Assembly: GCF_902498745.1 (NCBI RefSeq)
Contig: NZ_LR701479.1
Span: 562,292-626,291, forward strand
Length of the DNA: 64,000 nucleotides
DNA from: Erythrobacter sp. EC-HK427
Lineage (GTDB): Bacteria > Pseudomonadota > Alphaproteobacteria > Sphingomonadales > Sphingomonadaceae
Reading direction: 5' to 3'
The notes below the pieces were generated by a model. It ran no database searches. It was not told the DNA's origin and saw only the letters and a program-made list of their open reading frames with translations. Positions within the stretch are counted from its first letter, which is position 1. Each line of letters opens with the position of its first letter. This document shows, one piece after another, positions 51,797 through 60,525 of the stretch. The position numbers and the translations under genes are program-made.

Positions 51797-54345
51797 CCTT
51801 CTCGCTTGCCGCGGCGCGCAATGCCCTGTCACAGAGCTTGCTGGGTGACACCGCGCGCGCCGAAAAACCCCGCGCGCATCTCGTCCTCGACATGCTGTCG
51901 GACTGGCTTCCCTACCGGGTGTATGACGAGGATGTGAAGCTTTACCGCAATGCGCGGTCAAAGGGCTTCGTGCTCGAAGTGACCCCGCTGATCGGGGCTG
52001 ACGAGCGGACAGGCGAAATCCTCGGGCAATTCTTTTCCGAAGGATTGCCGCATGGTGCATGCCTGCAAGTGCTCAATTTCGCTTCGCCGCGCATCGGCAC
52101 CGTGCTGGGGCCATGGTTTGCCCCGCGTTACGAACAAGGGGGCATCTACGAGGCGATTGCACGTGCGCGCACCAAACGCCTCTACGATCTCGTCTGGCGC
52201 TCGGGTTCGGCCTACGCGCCTTTCCATGCACGCAACACGCGGCTGGTGGTCTCGCTTGGCGTGCCTGTGCCTGGCAGTGCGAGCGATGCCGAGCTTGCCG
52301 AGTGCCGCGACGGGCTTGTCGGCATGCTCCATTCGCTTGGTCTTCACGCACAAGACCTCGCCCCGCCCCGCCTCCTGTCACTGATTGACGAGCTGACCTC
52401 GCCGACCACCGCGCACGAGACAGATGGCCAGGACTGGAACCCCCATGACACGCTCGATGTCCAGGCCATTCGCCGCGACATAGAACTCGAAGTCGAGGAT
52501 GACCGCCTGCTGCTCCGGACCGAGCGCTTCCGCGAGATCGGCCGCGACCGGCATGGCACGCCCGAAGTCGGCGCGTGCTATCCTGACCATTTCGATGTGC
52601 GGCACTACGGCGTGCGCGCGTGCCCCGACCGCTGGGCACCCTGGGAATGCGCCCGCCTGATCGGCGACATGTTCACCGATAAGCTGCGCTTCCCCTGCCC
52701 TGCCGCCACCATGCTGTGCCTCGTCTACCCCGATCAGGAGGCCGCAAACGCGCGGGCGAGCTACAAGTTCATGCGGACAACCAGCCTGGCCGACACCAAA
52801 AGTGCGCGCTTCCTGCCGCGGCTCGCCGAGCAGTCGGGCGAGTGGAAACACGTCCAGGCCGAGCTCCAGCAGGGCAAAAAGCTGGTCAAGCTGTTCTATG
52901 GGGTCACCACCTATTCGCCGCTCGGCGAAGGCGATGCGCACGAGCGGGTGGTCAAAGCCATCTACAAGGCCGCGGGATGGGATCTTGCCGACGAGCGGTT
53001 CCTGCAATTGCAGGGCCTGATTGCCGCTTTTCCGATGAGCCTTGCCGACGGGCTGGCCAGCGACATGGTGCGCCTCAAACGCCTCAAGACGATGCTGTCG
53101 ACGACAGCAGCCAATATCGCACCGCTGCAAGGCGAATATCTCGGTGGCAGCGTCCCGCACCTGTTGCTTGTCGGGCGGCGCGGCCAGCCCTTTTTCTGGT
53201 CACCGTTCGAGAACGGTGCCGGAAACCACAATATCGCCATCTGCGGCAAGTCAGGATCGGGCAAGTCGGTCCTCCTGCAGGAGCTGTGCGCGGCGCTGCG
53301 CGGCGCGGGTGCCAAAGTCGTGGTGATCGATGACGGACGCAGTTTCGAGCATTCGGTGAAATTGCAAGGCGGGCGCTTTGTCGAGTTCACGCTGCGCTCG
53401 GGCTTTTCATTGAACCCGTTCTCGCTGATCGACGACGCCCGCGCGATCGATGACGAGGACTACCGCCTCGACTGCATCGCCATGATAAAGGCGATCGTAG
53501 GACAAATGGCGCGGCCCAGCGCTGTGCCCACCGACACCGAGCGCGGCCTGATCGACACGGCAATTGCCGAGGTCTGGACCAATCTGGGCAGCGGGGGCAG
53601 CATCGACGATGTCGCGGCTGTTCTGCGCATGGGCGAGACCGAAACCGGCCGGGATCTCGCGCTTGCGATCGCGCCGTTCTGCCAGGGCGGCAGCTATGCC
53701 GGGTTCTTCACCGGCGCTGCGAGCTTTGCCTTCGAAGACGACTTTACGGTCTTCGAGATGAGCGATCTTGCAAGCCGTGAAGAGCTGCGCAGCGTGGTGC
53801 TCTCCGCGATCATGTTCATGACCAGCCAGGCAATGACGAGAAGCTCGCGTGCCACGCGGAAGCTGCTGCTGATCGACGAAGCCTGGGCGATGCTTAAAGG
53901 CGGCTCGATGGGCGAGTTCGTCGAGACCTATGCCCGCACGGCGCGCAAATATGGCGGCGCGCTTGCGACCGCCACCCAGTCCTTGAACGACTATTACAAG
54001 TCCGACGGCGCGCGCGCGGCGCTCGAGAACAGCGACTGGATGCTCGTTCTCCAGCAAAAGCCCGAGACCATTGCCGATTTCCGCAAGGAGGCGCGGCTCG
54101 ACATGGATGACCGCACCGAGACGCTTATCCGCAGCCTGAAACGGTCAGGGAGCGAATACAGCGAGCTCTACATCAAGGGTCCCGAGGTCGAGGCGGTGGG
54201 CCGGCTTGTGCTCGATCCGCTCTCGGCGACGATCTTCTCGTCCGATCCCGACACCTATGCCGCAATCCATGCCCATGTCGAAAGCGGCATACCGCTCAGC
54301 AAGGCCGTGGCCCTTGTCGCGGGCATTGACGGGGGAGACGCCTGA
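51793..54345 (+). CDS. traC: type IV secretion ATPase TraC (VirB4-like)
   Basis: 850 residues from a GTG overlapping the traV stop. N-terminal TraC domain ('DMLSDWLPYRVYDEDVKLYRN'), central linker, then a P-loop ATPase with Walker A 'GKSGSGKSVLLQEL' at about 484, Walker B 'KLLLIDEAWAML' and 'ATATQSLNDYY'. TraC powers pilus assembly at the cytoplasmic face of the inner membrane. All motifs look intact and the length is normal. The next gene starts one base inside its stop. Confidence 0.95.
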   Translation: MTFSLAAARNALSQSLLGDTARAEKPRAHLVLDMLSDWLPYRVYDEDVKLYRNARSKGFVLEVTPLIGADERTGEILGQFFSEGLPHGACLQVLNFASPRIGTVLGPWFAPRYEQGGIYEAIARARTKRLYDLVWRSGSAYAPFHARNTRLVVSLGVPVPGSASDAELAECRDGLVGMLHSLGLHAQDLAPPRLLSLIDELTSPTTAHETDGQDWNPHDTLDVQAIRRDIELEVEDDRLLLRTERFREIGRDRHGTPEVGACYPDHFDVRHYGVRACPDRWAPWECARLIGDMFTDKLRFPCPAATMLCLVYPDQEAANARASYKFMRTTSLADTKSARFLPRLAEQSGEWKHVQAELQQGKKLVKLFYGVTTYSPLGEGDAHERVVKAIYKAAGWDLADERFLQLQGLIAAFPMSLADGLASDMVRLKRLKTMLSTTAANIAPLQGEYLGGSVPHLLLVGRRGQPFFWSPFENGAGNHNIAICGKSGSGKSVLLQELCAALRGAGAKVVVIDDGRSFEHSVKLQGGRFVEFTLRSGFSLNPFSLIDDARAIDDEDYRLDCIAMIKAIVGQMARPSAVPTDTERGLIDTAIAEVWTNLGSGGSIDDVAAVLRMGETETGRDLALAIAPFCQGGSYAGFFTGAASFAFEDDFTVFEMSDLASREELRSVVLSAIMFMTSQAMTRSSRATRKLLLIDEAWAMLKGGSMGEFVETYARTARKYGGALATATQSLNDYYKSDGARAALENSDWMLVLQQKPETIADFRKEARLDMDDRTETLIRSLKRSGSEYSELYIKGPEVEAVGRLVLDPLSATIFSSDPDTYAAIHAHVESGIPLSKAVALVAGIDGGDA

Positions 54346-54731
54346 TGTGCCTTGATGTCGAAACCATGCTCGGCCGGATCGAGCGCACACAAGGCCCGGA
54401 GCGGGAGATAGCGATCTGGCCGCTCGTGCAGGGCACATGCTTCGTGCTGATCGAAGCTGCACGGTTCACTGCCAGCATACTGCTGACCGCGCTGGGCTTG
54501 CCCTTGTTCGTCTTCCTGCTGCTGGCGGGTTGGGACCTTGGCCTGCTGTTTGCCCAACTCGGCAACCTCGCCGATCACTATGCCAGCGCCGATGCGCCCG
54601 CACGCCAGGTGTTTTCGCGGGATCTGCAGTTTGCCTTCCTGCTGCTCACCGGCGGCTTCGCGCTCGTGCGCCTGCCGGGCTTTATTCGCCGGCTTTGCAT
54701 CACTCTCGACCGGGAGATCCCCCATGGCTGA
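54345..54731 (+). CDS. uncharacterised membrane protein of tra operon
   Basis: 128 residues starting inside the traC stop (TGATG). Two or three hydrophobic segments ('CFVLIEAARFTASILLTALGLPLFVFLLLAGW' and 'DLQFAFLLLTGGFALVRLPGF') predict an inner-membrane protein. It sits where some F-type operons carry small, poorly conserved genes between traC and trbI. Overlap on both sides shows that it is translated with the operon. No function can be assigned; an assembly role is likely from position only. Confidence 0.7.
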   Translation: MCLDVETMLGRIERTQGPEREIAIWPLVQGTCFVLIEAARFTASILLTALGLPLFVFLLLAGWDLGLLFAQLGNLADHYASADAPARQVFSRDLQFAFLLLTGGFALVRLPGFIRRLCITLDREIPHG

Positions 54732-55101
54732 TCGCACAGCGTGGCCCAGCCTGGGCCTGAAAATCGCTGCCATCCTTGCAGGTGCCGGCGTTCTCCTATG
54801 GGCCGGATGGATTACCCGCGAAGTCTACACCGACACCCCGCGGCCCATCGTCAGCGTTCGCCTTGCCGAGACCATCGGCGGCTTCGTCGACGAGGCCGCG
54901 CGAACCAACGCTGATCCCGAGACTGTCCAGGCCGCAAGCCTTGCCTATCTGCAGGCGGCCGAAGCCGCCGTTGCCGAGATGGGCGAGGACGGCCGCCTCG
55001 TCCTTGTGGCCGAAGCTGTGCTCGGCGGGCCCATTGAGGATGCCACGCCCGAACTCGAAGCGCGAATTGCGGCAAAGCTCGCAGCAGAGGCGCAGCCATG
55101 A
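54724..55101 (+). CDS. trbI: F-type transfer protein TrbI
   Basis: 125 residues from the ATG at 54724, overlapping the preceding gene by 8 bases. One N-terminal membrane helix ('LGLKIAAILAGAGVLLWAGW') is followed by 'IVSVRLAETIGGFVDEAART' and 'VLVAEAVLGGPIEDATPELEARI', the F-type TrbI signature. TrbI affects pilus outgrowth and retraction in F. The frame is open upstream but only from within the previous gene. It overlaps the TraF peptidase gene (ATGA). Confidence 0.8.
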   Translation: MADRTAWPSLGLKIAAILAGAGVLLWAGWITREVYTDTPRPIVSVRLAETIGGFVDEAARTNADPETVQAASLAYLQAAEAAVAEMGEDGRLVLVAEAVLGGPIEDATPELEARIAAKLAAEAQP

Positions 55102-55604
55102 GGGGCCTGATCAACTGGAAGCGCGTGGCGCTGCTGAGCGCGATCGTCGCCCTGCCACTCGCATGGGCCCCGCTCGATGCCTTTGCCAAGAACCATGCCT
55201 TTCTGCTCAACGCCAGCCCGAGCCTTCCGCACTGGGCCTTCTGGCTCGATCGCGAGGTGCCGATTGCGCGCGGGAGCCTGATCTTTTTCGAACCTGCGCC
55301 AAGTGCGCTGGTGCGCCGCCATTTCGGAGCAAGGCCGCAGATCTTCGGCAAGCGCGTCATCGGCATGCCGGGTGACATCGTCAGCCATGCCGGGATGGAT
55401 GTCTTCATCAATGGCAAGAAGGTTGCGACCCGGATCGCAACAACGAGCCTCGGGATTGCCTTGGCGCGCGGGCCCGAAGGACCGATCCCCGATAGCTGTT
55501 TCTATGTCGGAACCGACCATCCGCGCGGCCTCGACAGCCGCTACGGCGCGATCGGCTTAGTCTGCCGGGGCCGGATCCTCGGCAGCGGAAAGGCAATTCT
55601 GTGA
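55098..55604 (+). CDS. S26-family conjugative transfer signal peptidase TraF
   Basis: 168 residues. An N-terminal membrane helix leads to a signal-peptidase fold: a catalytic Ser candidate in 'LNASPSLPHWAFW' and catalytic Lys in 'FGKRVIGMPGDIV', then 'GLDSRYGAIGLV'. TraF-type peptidases process pilin or cyclise it in RP4-like systems. It acts in the periplasmic side of the inner membrane, most likely on the TraA pilin encoded at the head of the operon. It is distinct from the thioredoxin-like TraF encoded later. It overlaps trbI and traW. Confidence 0.88.
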   Translation: MRGLINWKRVALLSAIVALPLAWAPLDAFAKNHAFLLNASPSLPHWAFWLDREVPIARGSLIFFEPAPSALVRRHFGARPQIFGKRVIGMPGDIVSHAGMDVFINGKKVATRIATTSLGIALARGPEGPIPDSCFYVGTDHPRGLDSRYGAIGLVCRGRILGSGKAIL

Positions 55605-56236
55605 TGCGTCGCCTGCTTCTCTCGCTCCTCCCCATTCTGCTGCTCCCGGCAAGTGCCGGGGCCCGCGATTACGGGCAGCACGGAGCGGTCTTCCCGGTGG
55701 TCGAACGCGACCTCCTTGCACAGATCCAGTCGCGGCTCGTGGCGATGGAACGCTCAGGGGAAACCGCACGGCTGAACGAACAGCTCAAAGCGCGCACGCT
55801 CGCAAGGGTCGAGCGCCCGGCTGCGGTGGCGGGAATCGTGCATGCGCGCGCCGACCGCTCATGGCTGTTTGATCCGACCATCGTCTTACAACAGGATATC
55901 CGCGGCGCGCGGGGCGAACTCATCCATGCCGCAGGCACGCGGGTCAATCCGCTCGACAGTGTCGCGCTGCGCAGCGATTTGCTGTTTCTGGACGGCGATG
56001 ATGCCCAGCAAGTCGCATGGGCCTTGGGCCAGCAAGGGCGTCCCAAACTGGTGCTCGTCAACGGGGCACCGCTGGCCCTGATGCGCGCGCGCCAGCGTCG
56101 CTTCTATTTCGACCAGCAAGGGACGCTGACGTCCTATTTCGGCATCAGAGCCGTGCCCGCGCGCGTGCGCCAGCAGGGGCGCCGGCTCGAGGTAAGCGAG
56201 ATTGTGCTCCCGGTTCGTGCGGAGTCCGGACAATGA
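55601..56236 (+). CDS. traW: F-type transfer protein TraW
   Basis: 211 residues from GTG 55601 (an ATG at 55604 is equally possible). A signal peptide ('LLLSLLPILLLPASAGARD') precedes the TraW signature: 'DYGQHGAVFPVVERDLLAQIQSRL', 'SWLFDPTIVLQQDIRGARGELIHAAGTRVNPLD', 'LVLVNG' and 'QQGTLTSYFGIRAVPARV'. It is a periplasmic pilus assembly protein acting with TrbC and TraU. It overlaps traU (ATGA). Confidence 0.92.
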   Translation: MMRRLLLSLLPILLLPASAGARDYGQHGAVFPVVERDLLAQIQSRLVAMERSGETARLNEQLKARTLARVERPAAVAGIVHARADRSWLFDPTIVLQQDIRGARGELIHAAGTRVNPLDSVALRSDLLFLDGDDAQQVAWALGQQGRPKLVLVNGAPLALMRARQRRFYFDQQGTLTSYFGIRAVPARVRQQGRRLEVSEIVLPVRAESGQ

Positions 56237-57246
56237 CCGCCCTGCGCGAATATCTGGCTGCTGCATGGGCGGCGATCGCCCTCAGCGCGGCGACGCCGGC
56301 CCTCGCTGCAGACGAACCTGGAAAATGCACCGGCAGCTTCGTCAATCCGATCACCGATATCTGCTGGTCCTGCCTGTTCCCGATCTCCATCGGTGCGCTC
56401 GACATCTGGCCCTCGAACCGGCCCGATCCGGACAATCCCGATCTGCCGCTGTGCCTGTGCGGCGTACGCCCGGGGATTTCCATGGGGTTCTGGGAGCCGG
56501 TCCGCCTTGCCGACGTCAGCATGAAGCCGTGGTGCTTCGTCAATCTGGGCGGGGCCAAGATCGACCCCGGCTTCGATATTGGCTTCCGCTCGATCTCGGG
56601 GCCCTCGGCGATTGGCGGGGCAAGCCAGTATTACTCGAGCTGGCATGTCCACTGGTATGCCTATCCGCTAATCTACTGGATGGAGATCGTCGCCGATTTC
56701 CTGTGCCTCGAGCCCGGCTCGGTGGATATTCTCTACATCTCCGAGGTCGATCCGCTGTGGCAGGATTCCGAACTCACCGCGATCATCAATCCCGAAGCGG
56801 TCCTCTTTGCCAATCCGCTGGCGCTCGCGGCCTGCGCGGCTGACTGCGCTGCTGCGACGGCTGACCTGCCGATTGACGAGCTGTTCTGGTGCGCGGGCTG
56901 CCAGGGATCGATGTATCCGATGAACGGGAACGTCTCTGCTTCGATCGGCCATGTCCAGGCATCGCGGCTCGTGCTCTCGCGCTTTGCCTACAAGCTTCAT
57001 CGCCAGCTCGTGGCGTGGGGAACGATGGGCGAAGCCGGGCAATGCGGCAAATATCTCATGCCGGTGATGCGCAAGCAGCAATACCGTTTCCAGGCCACCA
57101 ATCCGAACCCAGCGACGAGCGGGCGCTATGCCTGTCCGCCGATCGGAACGTCCACCACGCTTCAGGAACCCGGACAGGTCATTCCCGCCATTGGCGAGGA
57201 CATGGGTTACCTCGTCTGGCGCAAGAGGAATTGCTGCGCGCTATGA
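56233..57246 (+). CDS. traU: F-type transfer protein TraU
   Basis: 337 residues from the ATG at 56233; longer frames lie inside traW. A signal peptide ('LSAATPALAADE') is followed by a Cys-rich periplasmic protein typical of TraU: 'GSFVNPITDICWSCLFPISIGA', 'LCLCGVRPGISMGFWEP', 'LFWCAGCQGSMYPMNGN' and the C-terminal 'GVRTTLQEPGQ'-like region reading 'PPIGTSTTLQEPGQVIPAIGEDMGYLVWRKRNCC'. TraU is needed for DNA transfer more than for pilus formation. It overlaps trbC (ATGA). Confidence 0.94.
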   Translation: MTALREYLAAAWAAIALSAATPALAADEPGKCTGSFVNPITDICWSCLFPISIGALDIWPSNRPDPDNPDLPLCLCGVRPGISMGFWEPVRLADVSMKPWCFVNLGGAKIDPGFDIGFRSISGPSAIGGASQYYSSWHVHWYAYPLIYWMEIVADFLCLEPGSVDILYISEVDPLWQDSELTAIINPEAVLFANPLALAACAADCAAATADLPIDELFWCAGCQGSMYPMNGNVSASIGHVQASRLVLSRFAYKLHRQLVAWGTMGEAGQCGKYLMPVMRKQQYRFQATNPNPATSGRYACPPIGTSTTLQEPGQVIPAIGEDMGYLVWRKRNCCAL

Positions 57247-58010
57247 AAAACACCTTTCATCTGCTGGTCTTCGTCTCTCTTGTCACGGCTGCCGGCTTTG
57301 CCGCGGTCGCAGCACAGGAGCGCGACCCCGACACCGATCCCGATCTCGATATCGAGGCCATCCGCGCCCGCGCCGGAGAATTCACCCAGGATGCCGAGGC
57401 TCTTGCCGACACTGTCCGCGGGCGCGCCCAGACGCTCGTCGAGGATGTGCGCGACGTGCAACGCGCCGCCGAAGACAACCGCGCCGGATATGTCGCCAGT
57501 GTCGATACGCAGGCAACGGGGGATGTGCTCGATTTCGATGCGATGGTGCGCGAGCACGCTGTGGCCGAGCGCAGCGCATTCGGGACCGCTCCGCGCTTTA
57601 TCGCTTTCGCCTCGCTCTCGATGCCCGAAGCCGCGCTCAAGGCCCTTGTCAGAGACATGGGTCGCGCGGGTGGTGTTACCGTGCTGCGCGGCTTCCCAGA
57701 CGGGGATGCCCGGAGGTTCAAGCAGCGGCTGGCCGCGATCTGGAGCGACGGCGACGAAACGGGCGCGCTCGGCATCGATCCACGCCTGTTTCGCGCCTTT
57801 GGCATCCAGTCTGCCCCCAGTTTCGTCATGCTCGGCAGCGACTTTTCCCCTTGCGACGGGTTCGACTGCACCAGTGTGCTTCCACCGCACGACCGTGTCG
57901 CGGGCAATGTCAGCGTTACCTACGTGCTCGAAACATTCGCAGGCGGCGACGGCCCAGGGGCTGCCGCTGCCCGTCATCACCTCCACCAGCTGAAAGGAAC
58001 ACGGCCATGA
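57243..58010 (+). CDS. trbC: F-type transfer protein TrbC
   Basis: 255 residues with an N-terminal signal peptide ('LLVFVSLVTAAGFAAVAAQE'), a helical middle and the TrbC domain: 'FIAFASLSMPEAALKALVRDMG', 'VLRGFPDGDARRFKQRL' and 'IDPRLFRAFGIQSAPSFVM', a thioredoxin-like fold without CxxC. It is periplasmic and acts with TraW; in some systems the two are fused. It overlaps both neighbours by ATGA. Confidence 0.9.
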   Translation: MKNTFHLLVFVSLVTAAGFAAVAAQERDPDTDPDLDIEAIRARAGEFTQDAEALADTVRGRAQTLVEDVRDVQRAAEDNRAGYVASVDTQATGDVLDFDAMVREHAVAERSAFGTAPRFIAFASLSMPEAALKALVRDMGRAGGVTVLRGFPDGDARRFKQRLAAIWSDGDETGALGIDPRLFRAFGIQSAPSFVMLGSDFSPCDGFDCTSVLPPHDRVAGNVSVTYVLETFAGGDGPGAAAARHHLHQLKGTRP

Positions 58011-59728
58011 AACAGGCCCTTGCTCTTGCCTGCCTGCTTGCTCTGGCATGCCCGATGCCGGGCATGGCCCAATCCACCGATGCGGCGCGTGCCGATGGCA
58101 AAGAGACGGCGCGCGATCTGCTCGATACCGCGCGCGATGCGGCCGCGCGGCCGGTCGATGCGGACCGGCTTCCGGGGTACAACCGCGAAGGGGCGCAGCG
58201 CCTCGAGGATCTTGCCGGCAATCCCGACCGGATCGCGTCCGACGCTACCGCGGAGGCCCGAAGACACGAGGGGTACCAGACGATCGAGGACAGTCTTGCT
58301 GTCCGCGCCCGCTTCGAGAAGGACGATCTGGAAGCGGTTGTGGCGCGCAGCTTCGCCATCAACGCGGCGCCCGGAAACTTTACCAGCGGCATGGCGATTG
58401 CAGGGAGCGAAGGAAACTGCGTTCCCCTGCCTCCAGGCTCTGCCTCTGCAGGGTATTACACCGCAACCTGCAATACCGGCGTCAGCGTCAGCGAGACGTC
58501 TGCACAGTGCCGCATCCCCCTGATCGCTGAGGTGAGCGGGGTCCGGCAATGGCATTATCTCTGCCGCGAGGGCGCTATGGCTGCAAGCTACCCGCAATGT
58601 TCTGTTTTCGATGCCGCCCAATGCCGGGTGACGGGATACCGCGAAGGGCCATGCCTGCGCTGGGCGAGTCTCGGGGGAGCACCGTTCTGCGCCGAGCCCG
58701 GTGACCCCATTGCCGAGATCACCTGTGATGCCCCGCAGTCCGGGCAAAGTGCCTATGCCATAACCGACACGACGCAGGTCGATACGCAAAGGGATGAAAG
58801 CCTTTGCCGCGCCGCCGCGCAGGACCCTGCCTGCTCGCCAAGCGGCGAGATCTGCGTGGACGATGAACCTTCAACCCGGACAATAGCCGGCGTCGCTGTG
58901 ACACGCTCCTGTTGGGAATGGGAGCGCAGCTACAGCTGTTCGGAGCGGACCGAGGCGAGCGACTGCGCAGCGCTCGATCGCCAGAAGGGCTGCCGGTTCG
59001 TGCGGGAGGAATGCCTGACCGGTGACATCCCGTGCGCGACCGCTGAACGCATTTTCGAGTGTCCGCTTCCGCCCACACAGGACCCTGCCATGCAGTATAT
59101 CTGCGACGGGGACATTTATTGCATCGACGGCTCGTGCGAGACGATCGCCCGCACCGCCAATGACGAATTCAAAGATGCGGTTGTCGCTCTCAACGCCATG
59201 GATCAGGCGCGCGGTGAATTTTCCGCCGATACGCTTTCGCTGTTTACCGGCACGCGCAATACCTGCTCGTCCAAGGTCTTCGGGGTGCTGAACTGCTGCA
59301 AGGGCAAGGGCTTTCCGCTGATCCCCGGCATCGGCCTGCTGGTCACGCTCGGCTGTGACCGTGAGGAGGTTCTGCTCCACGAGCGCGACGCACAAGGCCT
59401 GTGCGCCTTTGTGGGCACCTATTGCACCGAGAAAATCCTCGGTGTCTGCACCACCAAGCGCAAGACCTATTGCTGTTTTGAATCGAAGCTGTCGCGCATT
59501 CTCCAAGAGGAGGGGCGCAAGCAGCTGCCCAAACCTTGGAAGACGGCACAGGACGAGGACTGCGCGGGCTTCACGCTTGAAGAATTCGCCCGGCTTGATC
59601 TCAGCCGCATGGATTTCTCCGAAGTCTTTGCCGAGTTCACAGCAGCAGCCCGGCTTCCCGATGAGCTCGAGGCGAGCACGCTGATCCAGCAGAAAATCGA
59701 GGATTTCTACGCAAGGAGCAATCCATGA
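58007..59728 (+). CDS. traN: F-type mating-pair stabilisation protein TraN
   Basis: 573 residues from the ATG at 58007 with a signal peptide ('LALACLLALACPMPGMAQ'). It is extremely Cys-rich, with clusters such as 'SETSAQCRIPL', 'YPQCSVFDAAQCRVTG', 'CCKGKGF' and 'KTYCCFESKLSRIL', matching TraN (TraN_Ftype). TraN sits in the outer membrane and stabilises mating pairs by contact with recipient surface proteins. The many disulfides explain the DsbC-like gene in the operon. It overlaps traF (ATGA). Confidence 0.9.
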   Translation: MKQALALACLLALACPMPGMAQSTDAARADGKETARDLLDTARDAAARPVDADRLPGYNREGAQRLEDLAGNPDRIASDATAEARRHEGYQTIEDSLAVRARFEKDDLEAVVARSFAINAAPGNFTSGMAIAGSEGNCVPLPPGSASAGYYTATCNTGVSVSETSAQCRIPLIAEVSGVRQWHYLCREGAMAASYPQCSVFDAAQCRVTGYREGPCLRWASLGGAPFCAEPGDPIAEITCDAPQSGQSAYAITDTTQVDTQRDESLCRAAAQDPACSPSGEICVDDEPSTRTIAGVAVTRSCWEWERSYSCSERTEASDCAALDRQKGCRFVREECLTGDIPCATAERIFECPLPPTQDPAMQYICDGDIYCIDGSCETIARTANDEFKDAVVALNAMDQARGEFSADTLSLFTGTRNTCSSKVFGVLNCCKGKGFPLIPGIGLLVTLGCDREEVLLHERDAQGLCAFVGTYCTEKILGVCTTKRKTYCCFESKLSRILQEEGRKQLPKPWKTAQDEDCAGFTLEEFARLDLSRMDFSEVFAEFTAAARLPDELEASTLIQQKIEDFYARSNP

Positions 59729-60525
59729 TCCGCTACGCTGCACTTTTCGCGGCAACGGCGATTGCCGGTGCAAACCCGGCAATCGCGCAGGATCTCGCGA
59801 CAGGAACCGACGCCACGCAACAGCTCTATTGCGAGGAGCGGCAGCTGGGATACTGGTTCTACTGCGCAGAGCCGGAACCGGCCGCGCGCGAGGCCGAGAC
59901 GACTGCAGAAGCTGCACCCACTGCCGCTGCACAACTGGACGCAATCACCGGCGCGCTACGCGAACTGAAAGCGCAGGCCATACTCGATCCCACGCCGGAA
60001 AACGTCACCGCCTATATCCGCTTCCAGCGCGAACAGCTCGACCGGGCCTCGCTGTTTTCCGATGTCTGGCAGCGCGCGCTGTGGCAGGATCCGGATCTCG
60101 ATTACACGCTCGAACGCCCGGTGGGCGCGCTCGCCAAACGCCAATGGCAGGATGCGCGCGCGGCCGAGCGCGACGCGGTCATGTCCCGCTTGTCGCGCCG
60201 CTACGGGCTCTTCTATTTCTTTGCCCAGAGCTGCGGCGCGTGCGAGGTTATGAGCCCGATCGTCAAATCGGTCGCGACCCGCTGGCGCATAACGGTGCGG
60301 GCGATCTCGACCGATGGCGGTCCGTCGCGCGACTTCCCCAATTACACGATCGAGAACGGCCAGCGGCCCCGCATGGGGCTCGAGCCCGGCATTACGCCAG
60401 CAGTCGTGCTGTGGGACAGCGAGACCCGCCGGGCGATCCCGATCGGATATGGCGTGCTCTCGGCCGACGAGCTGCAAGACCGCATCTATCTCCTCACCAC
60501 CAAGGAAGCCGGCGATGACTACTAG
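59725..60525 (+). CDS. traF: F-type pilus assembly protein TraF (thioredoxin-like)
   Basis: 266 residues with a signal peptide ('ALFAATAIAGANPAIAQD') and the TraF/TrbB-like fold: 'LGYWFYCAEPEP', 'FYFFAQSCGACEVMSPIVKSVA' with CGAC at about 170-173, and 'GITPAVVLWD' holding the cis-Pro. It is a periplasmic pilus assembly protein. In F the protein has lost CxxC, whereas here the redox motif is retained, so it may be an active disulfide oxidoreductase. The traH gene starts 11 bases before its stop. Confidence 0.9.
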   Translation: MIRYAALFAATAIAGANPAIAQDLATGTDATQQLYCEERQLGYWFYCAEPEPAAREAETTAEAAPTAAAQLDAITGALRELKAQAILDPTPENVTAYIRFQREQLDRASLFSDVWQRALWQDPDLDYTLERPVGALAKRQWQDARAAERDAVMSRLSRRYGLFYFFAQSCGACEVMSPIVKSVATRWRITVRAISTDGGPSRDFPNYTIENGQRPRMGLEPGITPAVVLWDSETRRAIPIGYGVLSADELQDRIYLLTTKEAGDDY